Source: Arion vulgaris | Taxonomy: Eukaryota; Mollusca; Gastropoda; Stylommatophora; Arionidae | Reading direction: 5' to 3' | Length of the DNA: 64,000 nt | NCBI GenBank assembly: GCA_020796225.1 | Contig: CM036769.1 | Coordinates: forward strand, 977,501 to 1,041,500 | In this document: piece after piece, positions 54,601 through 62,914 of the stretch | Position numbering within the stretch: the first letter of the stretch is position 1 | Layout of the letters: the number at the start of each line of letters is the position of its first letter | Notes under the pieces: model-generated | Told to the model about the DNA's origin: nothing | Databases searched by the model: none | What the model saw: only the letters and a program-made list of their open reading frames with translations | Made by a program: the position numbers and the translations under genes

Positions 54601-56817
54601 AGTAGTTGATAGTAGCTCGGCCTGCTAGCTGTGAGACGCCTCATAGCTCGGGTTCGAACCTACTGTCCGGCATTTGTTCGAGTCCCTGGTCTTACTCAGG
54701 ACGATAACGTGAGTACCTCTGAAGTCGGAGAAAATCTGCCTGTATGGCGAGGAATACTAATTACGAGTACATTGAGCACACGGCTGCCAGTGTAAGTAAT
54801 TTACAATGTGCACGCTGCTGCCATTGTAAGAAATTGGAAAACGGATTTTCACGCAAAAATCAGTTTCAGAGATGAAACTTCGTCTGAGTTGAAAGCGGAC
54901 GAAAGAAAAAAAAAAAAAAAAAATTGGTTACTAAACTGACGTTATTGCACTCCGGGCAGACCCATAGGTGCTCAGTCTCCCACAACAGATATCGAAGAGT
55001 ATGCATACTGATAGTTCCTGTGGCTCGCTGATTCAACACACCTCTCACTCTGCCTCTCAGGCATCCAGTTCGACTTAAATCTGTTTAGTAGTGTTAAACA
55101 AGCAAGCAATGAGAACAATGCTCCCCTTGGCACATCCCACCAAGGCGACTAAGGAGGTTGGACGTGGGGCTAGCTACCCCACACCGTAAAAACACTAGAT
55201 GGCTACAGAACGGAGAGCGAACCAAGTAAAGGCTGGCTGAAACCGGACACATCGCGAAGGATAAGCACCAGAGCTCCAAATGGTGCTGAAGATGTGACGT
55301 AAAACACACCAATGCTAAGACTGCATGAATCAGATTTCCACATGAATAAAGTTTATGTAGAGGTCTGGTACATCGGTCTGGGTGGTGATCATGAGAAAGA
55401 ACATGTCCATAATTGCTGTGATCTCCTGCCAAGTATGTATTTCATTGTGTTTAGACAACAACTCCTGCTGTTCTGTATTTGGTTGATGTAACTAAAGTTT
55501 ATGTAGAGGTCTGGTACATCGGTCTGGGTGGTGATCATGAGAAAGAACATGTCCATAATTGTTCTGATCTCCTGCCAAGTATGTATTTCATTGTGTTTAG
55601 ACAACAACTCCTGCTGCTGCTGTTCTGTATTTGGTTGATGTAACTAAAGTTTATGTAGAGGTCTGGTACATCGGTCTGGGTGGTGATCATGAGAAAGAAC
55701 ATGTCCATAATTGTTCTGATCTCCTGCCAAGTATGTATTTCATTGTGTTTAGACAACAACTCCTGCTGCTGCTGTTCTGTATTTGGTTGATGTAACTAAA
55801 GTTTATGTAGAGGTCTGGTACATCGGTCTGGGTGGTGATCATGAGAAAGAACATGTCCATAATTGCTGTGATCTCCTGCCAAGTATGTATTTCATTGTGT
55901 TTAGACAACAACTCCTGCTGCTGCTGCTGTTCTGTATTTGGTTGATGTAACTACTGGGCTTCTCTTGTAGTTTTCCCTTGTTGTAGCACTTGTTGTCAGC
56001 ACAACCGAGATAGAGAATACCCTTTATATTCTTCTTCAAAATCTTCACAGCGTATGTTTTTCTTTTAGAGCATTGATGATGTCAGTTATGTCCATAGAAG
56101 GCCCATGATAGAGAATACCCTTTATATTCTTCTTCAAAATCTTCACAGCGTATGTTTTTCTCTTAGAGCATTGATGATGTCAGTTATGTCCATAGAAGGC
56201 CCATGATAGAGAATACCCTTTATATTCTTCTTCAAAATCTTCACAGCGTATGTTTTTCTCTTAGAGCATTGATGATGTCAGTTATGTCCATAGAAGGCCC
56301 ATGATAGAGAATACCCTTTATATTCTTCTTCAAAATCTTCACAGCGTATGTTTTTCTCTTAGAGCATTGATGATGTCAGTTATGTCCATAGAAGGCCCAT
56401 GATAGAGAATACCCTTTATATTCTTCTTCAAAATCTTCACAGCGTATGTTTTTCTCTTAGAGCATTGATGATGTCAGTTATGTCCATAGAAGGCCCATGA
56501 TAGAGAATACCCTTTATATTCTTCTTCAAAATCTTCACAGCGTATGTTTTTCTCTTAGAGCATTGATGATGTCAGTTATGTCCATAGAAGGCCCATTCTC
56601 AATTGCAGCATTGCTCGCTAGTGCATCCACTCTCATTGCCCTTCACCCCAGAATGATTTGGGACAAAGATGAAGGTAAGTGTCTTAAGGTAATAAATACA
56701 TAAATTACATGAACTGATAGTTTGTGAAGACTGGTCAAGAAGTTGGTAATGAAGTCTTGGAAATCTGCATCAGAAATGACATCATCTGTGCCATTTTCTG
56801 TCACCGATCGAAGGCTC
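39480..56817 (-). CDS. Unidentified multi-exon gene, probably a secreted or lumenal glycoprotein; 5' end not found
   Basis: I do not recognise the product. Minus-strand exons at 56.8, 55.3-55.9 (repeated), 53.8, 52.4, 45.5, 41.5 and 39.6 kb all join in compatible phases (2-0, 0-0, 0-1, 1-2, 2-1, 1-2, 2-stop), which is unlikely by chance. Several have strong splice signals (ttttcacag/CG, ttgttacag/AT, AG/gtatgt, AC/gtaagt, AG/gtaagc). The peptide carries two N-glycosylation sequons (NGT, NFT) and a Cys-rich stretch CRGRDSCWPLPSCDDSW...YPFC, suggesting an extracellular or lumenal protein. No transmembrane segment is visible in these exons. The introns hold the 49-bp array and many LINEs. The start codon and 5' exons were not found between 56.8 and 64 kb. 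It lies upstream of ALG6 in the same orientation. Confidence 0.7.
40296..40553 (+). mobile_element. SINE-beta
   Basis: Near full length: CAGTGTGGTGCTGGGGCTGC, ACCCTAGTAAATAAAAAGCA, tail AAAGAAGAAG. Confidence 0.85.
40612..41000 (-). mobile_element. LINE-e 3' portion
   Basis: Minus frame DILSWACGVYGNERADRLAS, then LKMDKGDILWSLRDFLLDED: end of RNase H and downstream tail, with 3' UTR to GTAACCAATAACC. This is the most readable copy of this segment. Confidence 0.85.
41100..41240 (-). mobile_element. LINE-d fragment (inverted partner)
   Basis: Minus strand CITRQALERNLQ, RRSLL.ELKDAGLSWETM equivalents; ends where a plus-strand LINE-d fragment begins. Confidence 0.7.
41241..41395 (+). mobile_element. 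LINE-d fragment
   Basis: Plus strand DSLLEELKYA, LSWVAIKK, then EKWRKTVEDLCTQ-like sequence, head-to-head with 41100-41240. Confidence 0.7.
41486..41609 (-). CDS. Unnamed gene, exon F
   Basis: Acceptor cttttaacag/AATATC, donor CATAG/gtaagcg, 124 nt. Peptide YPANVAYQEFNMPSDFPAHL, RQYLPNNHYISSLHDVEGVH. Good splice sites and no repeat similarity. Confidence 0.8.
41775..43165 (-). mobile_element. LINE-b relic split by LINE-a
   Basis: The minus-strand upstream part (43165-43028: VATYGCEAWTFNKAV) continues after the insertion (42160-41775: [65 protein letters not shown]). Removal of the insert restores the frame at NKAVEKHI. Confidence 0.9.
42173..43015 (+). mobile_element. 5'-truncated LINE-a with 12-bp TSD, nested in LINE-b
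   Basis: 843 bp. A 172-codon frame contains the reverse transcriptase Asp pair (LFDLDFADDVAILN), [40 protein letters not shown], then past a stop RKRRWKYLGHVLRSDEKRLN. 3' tail AACAAACTAACTAAACTA. TSD ACTGCCTTATTA (42161-42172, 43016-43027). Confidence 0.95.
43190..44645 (-). mobile_element. LINE-f with near-complete RNase H, split by SINE-alpha
   Basis: Minus strand, 5' to 3': AMRSTPTAACEMHTNVEPLG linker (44543-44283), then after the SINE EWIYVYTDESTFKAT (Asp), SEIHALEAVL (Glu), IIIFTDSMSALQAL (Asp), IPGHSNTPGNDKADRLAKKR, and the tail NHLTRRNQNTIFRLQ. One stop lies between the first Asp and the Glu. Among the best-preserved RNase H domains here. Confidence 0.85.
43977..44229 (+). mobile_element. 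SINE-alpha copy 6 with TSD
   Basis: 253 bp, CGCCCGAGTGGTTACCGGGG to GAAGAAGAAG, flanked by 12-bp ATCTACTAATTT (43965-43976, 44230-44241). Inserted in LINE-f. Confidence 0.97.
44664..44752. repeat. 30-bp tandem repeat, 3 copies
   Basis: Unit GAGCTAAGAGCCTCACATAA plus TAATAGTCGT. Confidence 0.9.
44770..45480. other. Unassigned intron of the unnamed gene
   Basis: AT-rich; no exon with splice sites or repeat recognised. Confidence 0.4.
45491..45606 (-). CDS. Unnamed gene, Cys-rich exon E
   Basis: Acceptor ccaatttgttacag/ATC, donor ACAAAC/gtaagttc, 116 nt. Peptide SCRGRDSCWPLPSCDDSWLT then PYPFCPLNVGQYVNNHNK: four Cys within 25 residues, typical of an extracellular module. The other two frames hit stops; this one fits both neighbours. 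Confidence 0.75.
45725..45805 (-). mobile_element. SINE-M fragment
   Basis: Short match: GCAGGCTTGTTGTCCTTATC, TTCGCCATTTAGGCAAGCC, ACTTCTGAGGTACATGTAA. Confidence 0.5.
46110..46359 (+). mobile_element. SINE-beta with TSD
   Basis: Flanked by 10-bp ACCACACAAT (46100-46109, 46360-46369). Confidence 0.9.
46470..46585. repeat. ~56-bp direct duplication
   Basis: TTATATCTGGCTCCTGGAGA...GAAATTGTAGATCA present twice just left of the 49-bp array. Confidence 0.9.
46672..51990. repeat. 49-bp tandem array, about 108 copies, two hairpins per unit
   Basis: Unit TCTGTTTGGATATCTGAACA plus TGAGATATTGATGAGAGGCAACTCATCTT. Each unit contains two inverted repeats: ATATCT...AGATAT with a 7-nt loop and GATGAG...CTCATC with a 6-nt loop. 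Three common two-state sites (AACATG/AGCATG, GATGAG/GACGAG, CAACT/CAATT) label units. Diverged ancestral units remain at both edges (46607-46690 and 52255-52300). It lies in an intron of the unnamed gene between exons D and E. Confidence 0.99.
51988..52228 (-). mobile_element. SINE-F copy 7, intact head
   Basis: Minus strand head GGGGGTCTCAATGGCGAGGT, A box TGGCGAGGTGGTTA, B box GAGTTTGAATCC. Its head is the closest match to the 45-bp array unit. It sits exactly at the right edge of the 49-bp array. Confidence 0.88.
52379..52433 (-). CDS. Unnamed gene, small exon D
   Basis: Acceptor catttttcacag/CGG, donor TTTAA/gtaagg, 55 nt. In the phase set by exon C it reads ADGVLIDGNDKGLSKSLF. Exact phase fit 1 to 2 between neighbours supports it despite its size. 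Confidence 0.7.
52655..52742. repeat. ~44-bp direct duplication
   Basis: AATGAATCCTGCACATTTCT...AATATCAAATAA twice; the upstream half overlaps TTTCTGGTCAAATACAA. Confidence 0.9.
52775..52913 (+). mobile_element. LINE ORF2 C-terminal fragment
   Basis: Plus strand RWIGHEYGMSVGALARAALI, WTEDGKRSPGHSKEMD; cut off by SINE-F copy 8. Confidence 0.75.
52914..53425 (-). mobile_element. SINE-F copy 8, split by SINE-beta
   Basis: 3' body at 52914-53108, head at 53364-53425 (GTGGCTAAGTGGTTAAGC). The gap is a SINE-beta with TSD. Confidence 0.88.
53109..53363 (+). mobile_element. SINE-beta nested in SINE-F, with TSD
   Basis: Flanked by AAATCCTCCACCT / AAATCCACCACCT (53096-53108, 53364-53376), one mismatch. 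Confidence 0.9.
53430..53625 (+). mobile_element. LINE ORF2 C-terminal fragment
   Basis: Plus strand GRPRKWRDNIE-type motif, VDLAILGVNICKDKTKNKER, WRWVISVAMNIKGLKS. Confidence 0.75.
53704..53866 (-). CDS. Unnamed gene, exon C
   Basis: Acceptor aaaatgttgcag/ACAATG, donor ATCCAG/gtatgtg, 163 nt. Peptide TMTPEEKYLESLKLMNKLTN, FTVERGPSVLLSGGTGVKVT, SGTIPPSCVTSLYP. Contains the sequon NFT. Strong splice sites on both sides. Confidence 0.8.
54036..54284. mobile_element. hAT-like MITE
   Basis: 249 bp, 8-bp TSD CTATAGAC (54028-54035, 54285-54292), inverted ends CCCTGTTTCCCAAC / GTTGGGTAACACTG. G-rich inner ends, no transposase. Confidence 0.9.
54563..55077 (-). mobile_element. LINE-e 3' fragment split by SINE-M
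   Basis: GGTTATTGGTTAC at 54571-54583 rejoins TAAACTGACGTTATTGCACT at 54931 when SINE-M is removed, matching 40.62 kb and following it to CATCCAGTTCGACTT. Confidence 0.85.
54586..54922 (+). mobile_element. SINE-M, full length, poly(A)-tailed, with TSD
   Basis: 337 bp, tRNA-like head with a perfect B box GGGTTCGAACC, ends in ~20 A residues, flanked by 11-bp ATTGGTTACTA (54575-54585, 54923-54933). Poly(A) tail implies a LINE partner different from that of the GAAGAAG-tailed SINEs. Confidence 0.95.
55125..55330 (+). mobile_element. SINE-gamma-like element
   Basis: GGCGACTAAGGAGGTTGGAC, GGGGCTAGCTACCCCACACC, GGCTGGCTGAAACCGGACAC: the core shared by the alpha/beta/gamma families plus the gamma-specific GCTAGCTACCCCAC. 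Confidence 0.65.
55342..55955 (-). CDS. Unnamed gene, candidate exon B in a fourfold tandem duplication
   Basis: Each ~150-bp unit encodes a CAG-coded Gln run, then ELLSKHNEIHTWQEI and MDMFFLMITTQTDVPDLYIN. Units begin near 55347, 55493, 55645 and 55797 (146, 152 and 152 bp apart) and differ mainly in the number of CAG codons. The lowest copy ends ATTCAT/gtggaa, in phase with the 53.8-kb exon. The acceptor has a poor pyrimidine tract, so which copy or copies are spliced is unknown. Units of 152 bp would shift frame if read through. Confidence 0.45.
55347..55955. repeat. 146-152-bp tandem array, 4 copies, containing a candidate exon
   Basis: Unit starts AAAGTTTATGTAGAGGTCTG and ends with TTGGTTGATGTAACT; internal CTG run of 2-5 units varies. 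Confidence 0.95.
56009..56680 (-). repeat. 98-bp tandem array, 6 copies, from a LINE RNase H segment
   Basis: Unit starts GATAGAGAATACCCTTTATA. On the minus strand the outermost right copy reads VDALASNAAIENGPSMDITD, IINALREKHTL, i.e. the GNERVDALA end of a LINE RNase H; the left units repeat only its downstream half. Confidence 0.9.
56709..56817 (-). CDS. Unnamed gene, candidate exon A
   Basis: Acceptor ttgtctttag/GAGCC, donor TTCAT/gtaatt, 109 nt. Peptide SLRSVTENGTDDVISDADFQ continues DFITNFLTSLHKLSVH. Contains the sequon NGT. A weaker alternative donor (TCA/gttcat) keeps the same phase. Confidence 0.6.
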
Positions 56818-56840
56818 CTAAAGACAATCAATAAATTAAA

Positions 56841-56965
56841 TTAAACATACATCACTCTTTGATAAATAAGAAGTGTAATTAAACATGCATCACTCTTTGA
56901 TAAATAAGAAGTGTAATTAAACATGCATCACTCTTTGATAAATAAGAAGTGTAATTAAACATAAA
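56841..56965. repeat. 38-bp tandem repeat, 3 copies
   Basis: Unit TTAAACATGCATCACTCTTT plus GATAAATAAGAAGTGTAA. Confidence 0.95.
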
Positions 56966-57149
56966 TATATATATATAATTTGATTAATGTCCACTCTGTC
57001 CTGGGAGCTATGAAGAATGTTATTTGACATTTGTAATTTGAGGATGAAAATGAGAAGTATTATATGTAACAAATCCTTGTCAATTGTGATTAGAATGTGA
57101 GTTATTCAGTGCTACAATACTGACACGGATGCGAGTCATGAACAATAAA

Positions 57150-58165
57150 CACACAGATCGAAAAGTGTGACCACAGAGATGCAGTTTTACAAAAGAATGA
57201 TGAGAATCTCATGGACTGTTAAAATGACTAATGTTGAGGTGTTGAATGAGGTCACCCTCCATATTAGCCTACCTTATCGTGGTTGGAGGGTTTGTGTGCC
57301 TTTAGGATCCTTCAGGCTATGTCGGCGGGAGTCTAACTCCTGGCAGGTCTAACCAAGCCGAACAGACTGAAGGTGAAAGGCCAGACCAAAGAGCGGGGAG
57401 CAGGATGGGGCCTCATAAGGTGACAGTGCAGAGCCCACCGGCGAGTGGTAAATGCTCTGGCTGCAACCAACCCATCCCCAGCTATGGGACAAATAGCACT
57501 TGTCCTCTCTCTCTTGAGGAGGACATCCTTTTCTTGTCTTGTCTTCTACTTCTATGACACTTTCCCTTAAGCATAAGGGATTAAACTACAGTGTCCAGGA
57601 AGCACACCCTGCAAAAAGCCTGGGTTGGTGAGCCCGGCAACAGAAGGCTGAAGTCATCTAGAGTAGGACGACTCCAGACAAACCGGGGAAGACAGATCTC
57701 GTCAGCAGGGGACTGCAACTGTCTAGAGAACAACCTCAAAAAAAGATGTCCTCAGAAACGGAATGTGTCAGCCATTATTGGCGGGAGGAATCGACGATAC
57801 GAACAACTCAAATGGCCATGCGCAAATATTTATATAACTGTGTCTTTTTAGAGATCGCTGAAGAAGAAGAAGAAGAGAAGAAGAATGAGGTCAGGACACA
57901 GAGTAAGCTTATCATCAATATAAGAAAGAGGAAGTCATAATTTTGTCGGGCATGTGATGGGGAGGTTTAGAACACATTGTGACAACCGGTAAAATTGAGA
58001 GCAGACAAGACAGAGGAAGACAGAGAGAGACAATTTTGGATAGCCAAACTTCATGGCACAGTAGAGCATCAACATCTGAGTTGATAGCAAACACCAAAGA
58101 CAGAGATTTGTGGAGATCCATGATCGCCTACACCAGCCGACATGCACCTGATGATGAATTTGAGG
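57150..58165 (+). mobile_element. LINE-c relic split by element L
   Basis: [24 protein letters not shown] up to 57254, resuming at 57883 as [17 protein letters not shown], then RHCDNR/LEHIV-type and GRQRETILDSQTSWHSRAS, SELIANTKDRDLWRSMIAYT. Confidence 0.9.
57255..57882 (+). mobile_element. Element L, 628-bp nonautonomous retroelement with TSD
   Basis: Starts CCCTCCATATTAGCCTACCT, a head resembling 5' UTRs of RTE-type LINEs, and ends GAAGAAGAAGAAGAGAAGAA like SINE-alpha/beta. Flanked by 11-bp GAATGAGGTCA (57244-57254, 57883-57893). No long conserved frame. Confidence 0.85.
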
Positions 58166-58609
58166 AGCAAAAATCTGACTTGATGTAAAGTTTTTATAAA
58201 AAGAATTGACATCTATAAACTCAGGGTGCCTGTAGACATTCAGTGTCAGAGAAATTACACAGTAGCTCCTACTATGGAAATTAGCTTTTCCAATTTTGTA
58301 GAGAAAGACACAGAACCATGTTAGAAAAGCTAGTGTAATGACATCAATACACCCTTTAATTAGGTGAACGTTTTGGGGGAAGTTTTGTTTTTTGTTGGTC
58401 ATATTCTCACCATAAAACCCTGTCTTGCAGGCAGGTGGAGTTGATACTTGAACCTGAATTGGCTAGGATTACATTTCTGAACTGTCACATCTCTTCTTTG
58501 TGAAAAGTCTTTTTGGACACTAATTTAGGTTTTATTTTTTCCTTTACTCTAGTTACTCATTCCTTTCTGCTTATTATGGAGCATAGGTTCTCTCAACAGT
58601 TGTTCTTCC

Positions 58610-58760
58610 CTTGTCCTTGTCATTTTCTTTATACTTCCCAGGATAATCCAACATCCTTCAGTTCCTCAAGACTGTCTGGAGGTCTGTTTAGGACATCTCC
58701 TTTTCCGTTTCCCTTGTGGGTTCCACTCAAGTGTTTCTGCAATTGTTCTAGTATAACCAC
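58610..58760 (-). mobile_element. LINE-d fragment
   Basis: Minus strand QKHLSGTHKGNGKGDV and LEELKDVGLSWE, matching the LINE-d tail at 14.4 kb. Confidence 0.7.
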
Positions 58761-59131
58761 TTATAAACTATTATTTGTGAGCTTAAGTATGTCATGTTAT
58801 CGCAAAGTTACCATATATGCATTTTTCAGTCTTACATATCTCATTTTATGACATGATTTTTGTTCAGGTTTTAACTTCTGGTTGTTTCATGATAGCAGAT
58901 TTAGTAATTTTGATCTTTAACTGCTAAATTATCTTTTAAGTGCACAGCTCGTACATGGGACATCTACGTCTTCTGTAGATTTAAAAAAAAGACTAGACTC
59001 CTGTAAATTTTTCTGAATCATCTCGAAGTGATAACAAAATCAGAAACTTTGGTGCTGAAAGTTAAAGTATAATCTTTACATTAGGTCGACAATTAGTTTG
59101 GGATTTGTTGAAGTTATGTTTAGTTATATTT

Positions 59132-59368
59132 AAAGGGTCTACTGACGAAGGATTGACTTCATTGCACCGAGTTTCTCCATATGGCTGAATCCCTCTCAGC
59201 AGAAATAGCATGCCACCCGCAGAGTATTGCAAAAACTCTATAACTGGAGAAATGATATTAGTGATCTCTGGGGAAAAAAATGAATTTGTGAACACAATGG
59301 TGTGGTCCAGATTCAAACCCACAAGCTTCAGAATGCAGGGCAAACAGCTTAACCACAGAGACCCATAT
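59132..59368 (-). mobile_element. SINE-F copy 9
   Basis: Full copy: head GGGTCTCTGTGGTTAAGC, B box GGGTTTGAATCTGG, body, 3' end CGAAGGATTGACTTC (plus-strand view reversed). Confidence 0.85.
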
Positions 59369-59469
59369 TGCTGTATTTAGCATTCCTTAATCACTACTCA
59401 AGAAAAATTAAGTCCGGCTACATATGACATGAATTGCTTCACACATCACAAATAATCCATGTAACCTTT

Positions 59470-59720
59470 ATTTTTGTACCGGGTCATGCAGGTGTGAAAG
59501 ACAACAAGTGAGCAAATCGGCTAACTGACACAGCAGTGATCGAGAAAGGATGGGCAATGGACAGATCATACATCATCAATGCCATAAGAGAGCCAGTTCA
59601 AATAGATGATTTTTTTTTTACCGACTCATGAGTCCACATATCCTTATCCAGAGTGAAGAAGATAAGAGTGAAGAAACCCGGAGCTACCAAATATGAACAT
59701 GTTGCTAAAGGTACAAGATG
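59470..59720 (+). mobile_element. LINE RNase H relic
   Basis: Plus frame VPGHAGVKDNK, ANRLTDTAVIEKGWAM, the PGHAG..N..A..L motif of LINE RNase H. Confidence 0.7.
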
Positions 59721-59724
59721 TTAA

Positions 59725-60540
59725 ATAAATCAACACAGAACAGGAGTGATCAATCACTTTATGCAGATGGATATAATGAGGATATCTTAGATAGAACATA
59801 TCTCTTTTATATTTCCTTATAAAACTTCAATTGCAGACATTGACATAGTCATTCATTATTCATTCAGTCTTTCGCTTTGGTACCTTACGCCTTACCTATT
59901 ATACGTTCGATTCAATATCTGTTTGGATCAATACGTCTTTGTGTTATTCCCACATGTGACAGTACATGAGTACACTCTCCACAGACCAAGGTAACAATAA
60001 CAGTACAGTAACAATCATTCATAACAATGAGTTATCAGTTATTAAATAACAAACAATTACAAGTTAAGTTGACGACCTGTCCTTCACTCTTCCCTACCTG
60101 TTTTTAAAATTAACAACAAGCCATGGCACAAATCGGTATCTATATTGTTTCCACTTTTGGAGCAATCTTTGCATGTCACCGAGATGACATACACACCACA
60201 GTTAACACTTGTTTTGTTTCACTAGTCAGTTAGTATCGTTCCGTTCTGTTGATCTGGCAGACGATATTTCTGCTATAATTATATATTATTTCTCGCAGAA
60301 GTTCCGTGCCGTTCAACTTTTACATTTGCATAGACACAAACTAAAAAGTAATACCGTGGATCCGATGTCATGTTGTGATCAAATTTGAAGTGTTATTGTG
60401 TTTACAACTTGTGCATACTCAGTGTATCATACTGTTCTACAATATTGCACCACAATGGCTGGGGCTAATACTAATAAGCTTGTGTTTGTACATTAGGTTC
60501 GTATAATAATAGTGTACTGGTATGCTGGTTTTAAGTTACT
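59725..60540. other. Unassigned sequence
   Basis: No recognised exon or repeat; somewhat richer in unique sequence than its surroundings. Confidence 0.4.
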
Positions 60541-60544
60541 AATT

Positions 60545-60822
60545 TATAAGTTTACCAGATTGTTGTTGTCCCCAGTGTCGACTGTCGTGGTTTTCTTGTT
60601 TTTCTGTTGCGCATCTCAGATGGTATCTCTCTACTCTCTGAGGCTCTACTAGTCTCTAGAGGCTTGGGTAGTGATAGGTATTTTGTTTTTTGACAGAATT
60701 CTGCTATGCTGTCTAACGATCTTTTTCGTAGTCTTCCTCTCACCTTCTTTCCTGATATTCTGTTGTAGAAGACTGTATACAGTGGAGTTTGGTCGCATCT
60801 TATTTAGCTCATTCTTTGTATG
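60545..60822 (-). mobile_element. LINE-g C-terminal relic
   Basis: Minus frame MRGRLRKRSLDSIAEF, KPRQSTLGTTTIW, preceded by MRPNSTVYSLLQQNIRKEGE. Joined on its 5' side by a SINE-beta. Confidence 0.75.
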
Positions 60823-61094
60823 CGCCGTGTATTGCCGGCGCTTGAAAAGGGGGATAAAGCTTAGTAACACTGCGACCTACATAGTACATGGCACGTCATA
60901 AGAGGCGACTGAGGTAGGGGCCTAGGGTAGCTACCGTAGTAAATAAAAAGCGTCGCAGAAATCGTATGTGCTGGCCTACTTGTAGGCGCATAACTGGCAC
61001 AATGTACAATCGCTATTAGGCTCGGACCATATACAAATCACAAAGAGTGGTTAACAAGTAGTCTATATAAAATGGAGTGTTCGAAGAAGAAGTT
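60823..61094 (+). mobile_element. SINE-beta
   Basis: CGCCGTGTATTGCCGG head, core CACTGCGACCTACATAG, ACCGTAGTAAATAAAAAGCG, tail GAAGAAGAAG. Confidence 0.85.
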
Positions 61095-61249
61095 TCTCAA
61101 ATGTAACTCAAGCAAGGTTCTGCCCCAACTCTTTTTCTTATGATGATGTTGGTGGCTTTTGTCTTTTCTGGTGTTGTTGGTAACCTTTTGTAGGCATCAC
61201 ATTTTACATATAGCTATTTTTTGGTGACTTCTTTCCTCATTATTCATGT

Positions 61250-61501
61250 CGCCCGAGTGGTTACCGGGCCCAAATTTGGGGTGTAAAGAATAGAACCACT
61301 GTTACCTGCCACGCATGTCGTAAGAGGCGAATAAGGAGGTTTGGCTGAAATCGGATGCACATGTCCTAAACATGTAGAAGTCTATGCGTTTAGGGGCCTA
61401 CCAAACCAATGTGCAACGTATACACGTTCTTGGCAAAGATCAAATCATATCACAAAGAGTGATTAAAATTGGTCGTAAAGAACGACGCAAAGAAGAAGAA
61501 G
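61250..61501 (+). mobile_element. SINE-alpha copy 7 with TSD
   Basis: 252 bp flanked by 11-bp ATTATTCATGT (61239-61249, 61502-61512). Confidence 0.97.
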
Positions 61502-61670
61502 ATTATTCATGTTTGGCTCAGGCAACAGAGAGTATGCATGAAAATGCTGCTGACCATCTGTTGTTTAGCTGTTTGTGAGATGTTTGGGTGCCTTAACAAA
61601 TGGTGCTAGCTGGTAATTCTCCTAATTCCTAAATATCACTCTTGATCTTCCTCCTTGATGGGTACTGCTA

Positions 61671-62315
61671 TCATGCCCTCTAATACTTTACTGTTGGCCA
61701 TCTTATCATGCCTTCTAATACTTTATTGTTGGCCATCTTATCATGCCTTCTAATACTTTATTGTTGGCCATCTTATCATGCCTTCTAATACTTTATTGTT
61801 GGTCATCTTATCATGCCTTCTAATACTTTATTGTTGGCCATCTTATCATGCCCTCTAATACTTTACTGTTGGCCATCTTATCATGCCTTCTAATACTTTA
61901 TTGTTGGCCATCTTATCATGCCCTCTAATACTTTATTGTTGGCCATCTTATCATGCCCTCTAATACTTTATTGTTGGTCATCTTATCATGCCTTCTAATA
62001 CTTTATTGTTGGTCATCTTATCATGCCTTCTAATACTTTATTGTTGGCCATCTTATCATGCCTTCTAATACTTTATTGTTGGCCATCTTATCATGCCCTC
62101 TAATACTTTACTGTTGGCCATCTTATCATGCCTTCTAATACTTTATTGTTGGTCATCTTATCATGCCTTCTAATACTTTATTGTTGGCCATCTTATCATG
62201 CCCTCTAATACTTTATTGTTGGCCATCTTATCATGCCTTCTAATACTTTATTGTTGGTCATCTTATCATGCCCTCTAATACTTTATTGTTGGCCATCTTA
62301 TCATGCCCTCTAATG
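61671..62315. repeat. 35-bp tandem array, about 18 copies
   Basis: Unit ATCATGCCTTCTAATACTTT plus ATTGTTGGCCATCTT; two-state sites CCTTCT/CCCTCT, TTTATT/TTTACT, GGCC/GGTC. Confidence 0.98.
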
Positions 62316-62399
62316 ACAAGATGTCTTTGAAGACATCACATGTGGAAGATGCTTAGGCGTTTCTCCTTCAGTAAATAGGTGGATCATGTCACACTATCA

Positions 62400-62775
62400 T
62401 AAAGAAGTGTATTGAGACTATATGACTGGTATACATCACAAAAAATAACTACATGTGAAATGCAATGCCTACAAAAAGTTACCAACAACATCAGACAAGA
62501 CAGAGTCACCAACATCAGCATAAGAAAGAAAGTTGGGATACAATCTTGCTTGAAGTGCATTGAGAAACAAAGAAAGAAGTGGTTCGGCGACAATAAGAAT
62601 GTAACCAAACTACACTGTATGATGTCTTTTAGAACAATAAATAAGGTGAAAGACCATGAAAAAAATGGTTAGATACCATGGCAGAATCCTGTTAAAAGCA
62701 AAAATAACTTACCACCCACGACACTGTGCAACAACCTGCCAACAGTGTGACAACAAAAGAAAGAAAGAAAGATAC
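62400..62775 (+). mobile_element. LINE-g relic
   Basis: Plus frame KITTCEMQCLQKVTNNIRQD, RVTNISIRKKVGIQSCLKCI, EKQRKKWFGD, a decayed ORF2 tail, followed by the LINE-g 3' end (CGACACTGTGCAACAACC) and a (GAAA)n tail. Confidence 0.85.
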
Positions 62776-62914
62776 AGGGCTTTTGTTCTAGTAATAATAT
62801 TTTACTTAATTAGTTCAGTTAATAGCTAAGTTAAACTTAACTACTTTACGTCTTACGGCTAATAACTTTGTTTTTACAGTTAATATTTATTGCCTTTTAT
62901 AAAATGAGAGTGTA

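Noticed and set aside
54600..54680. Stand-alone tRNA gene (perfect B box)
   Set aside because: It is the head of a poly(A)-tailed SINE with an 11-bp TSD; no cloverleaf or 3' end of a tRNA follows.
56559..56674. Plus-strand exon (ctcttag/AG ... GATGAAG/gtaagt) encoding SVMSIEGPFSIAALLASAS
   Set aside because: The minus strand of the same DNA reads as LINE RNase H (GNE.VDALASNAAIENG), which explains the conservation; the plus-strand splice signals recur in the 98-bp array and are probably chance.
57935..58402. 155-codon minus-strand ORF
   Set aside because: Its downstream half is antisense to a LINE-c relic; the rest has no splice sites or family resemblance I could support.
62700..62735. Minus-strand micro-exon with donor GGGTG/gtaagtt
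   Set aside because: The same motif recurs at 30.1, 31.1 and 60.6 kb as the 3' end of LINE-g.
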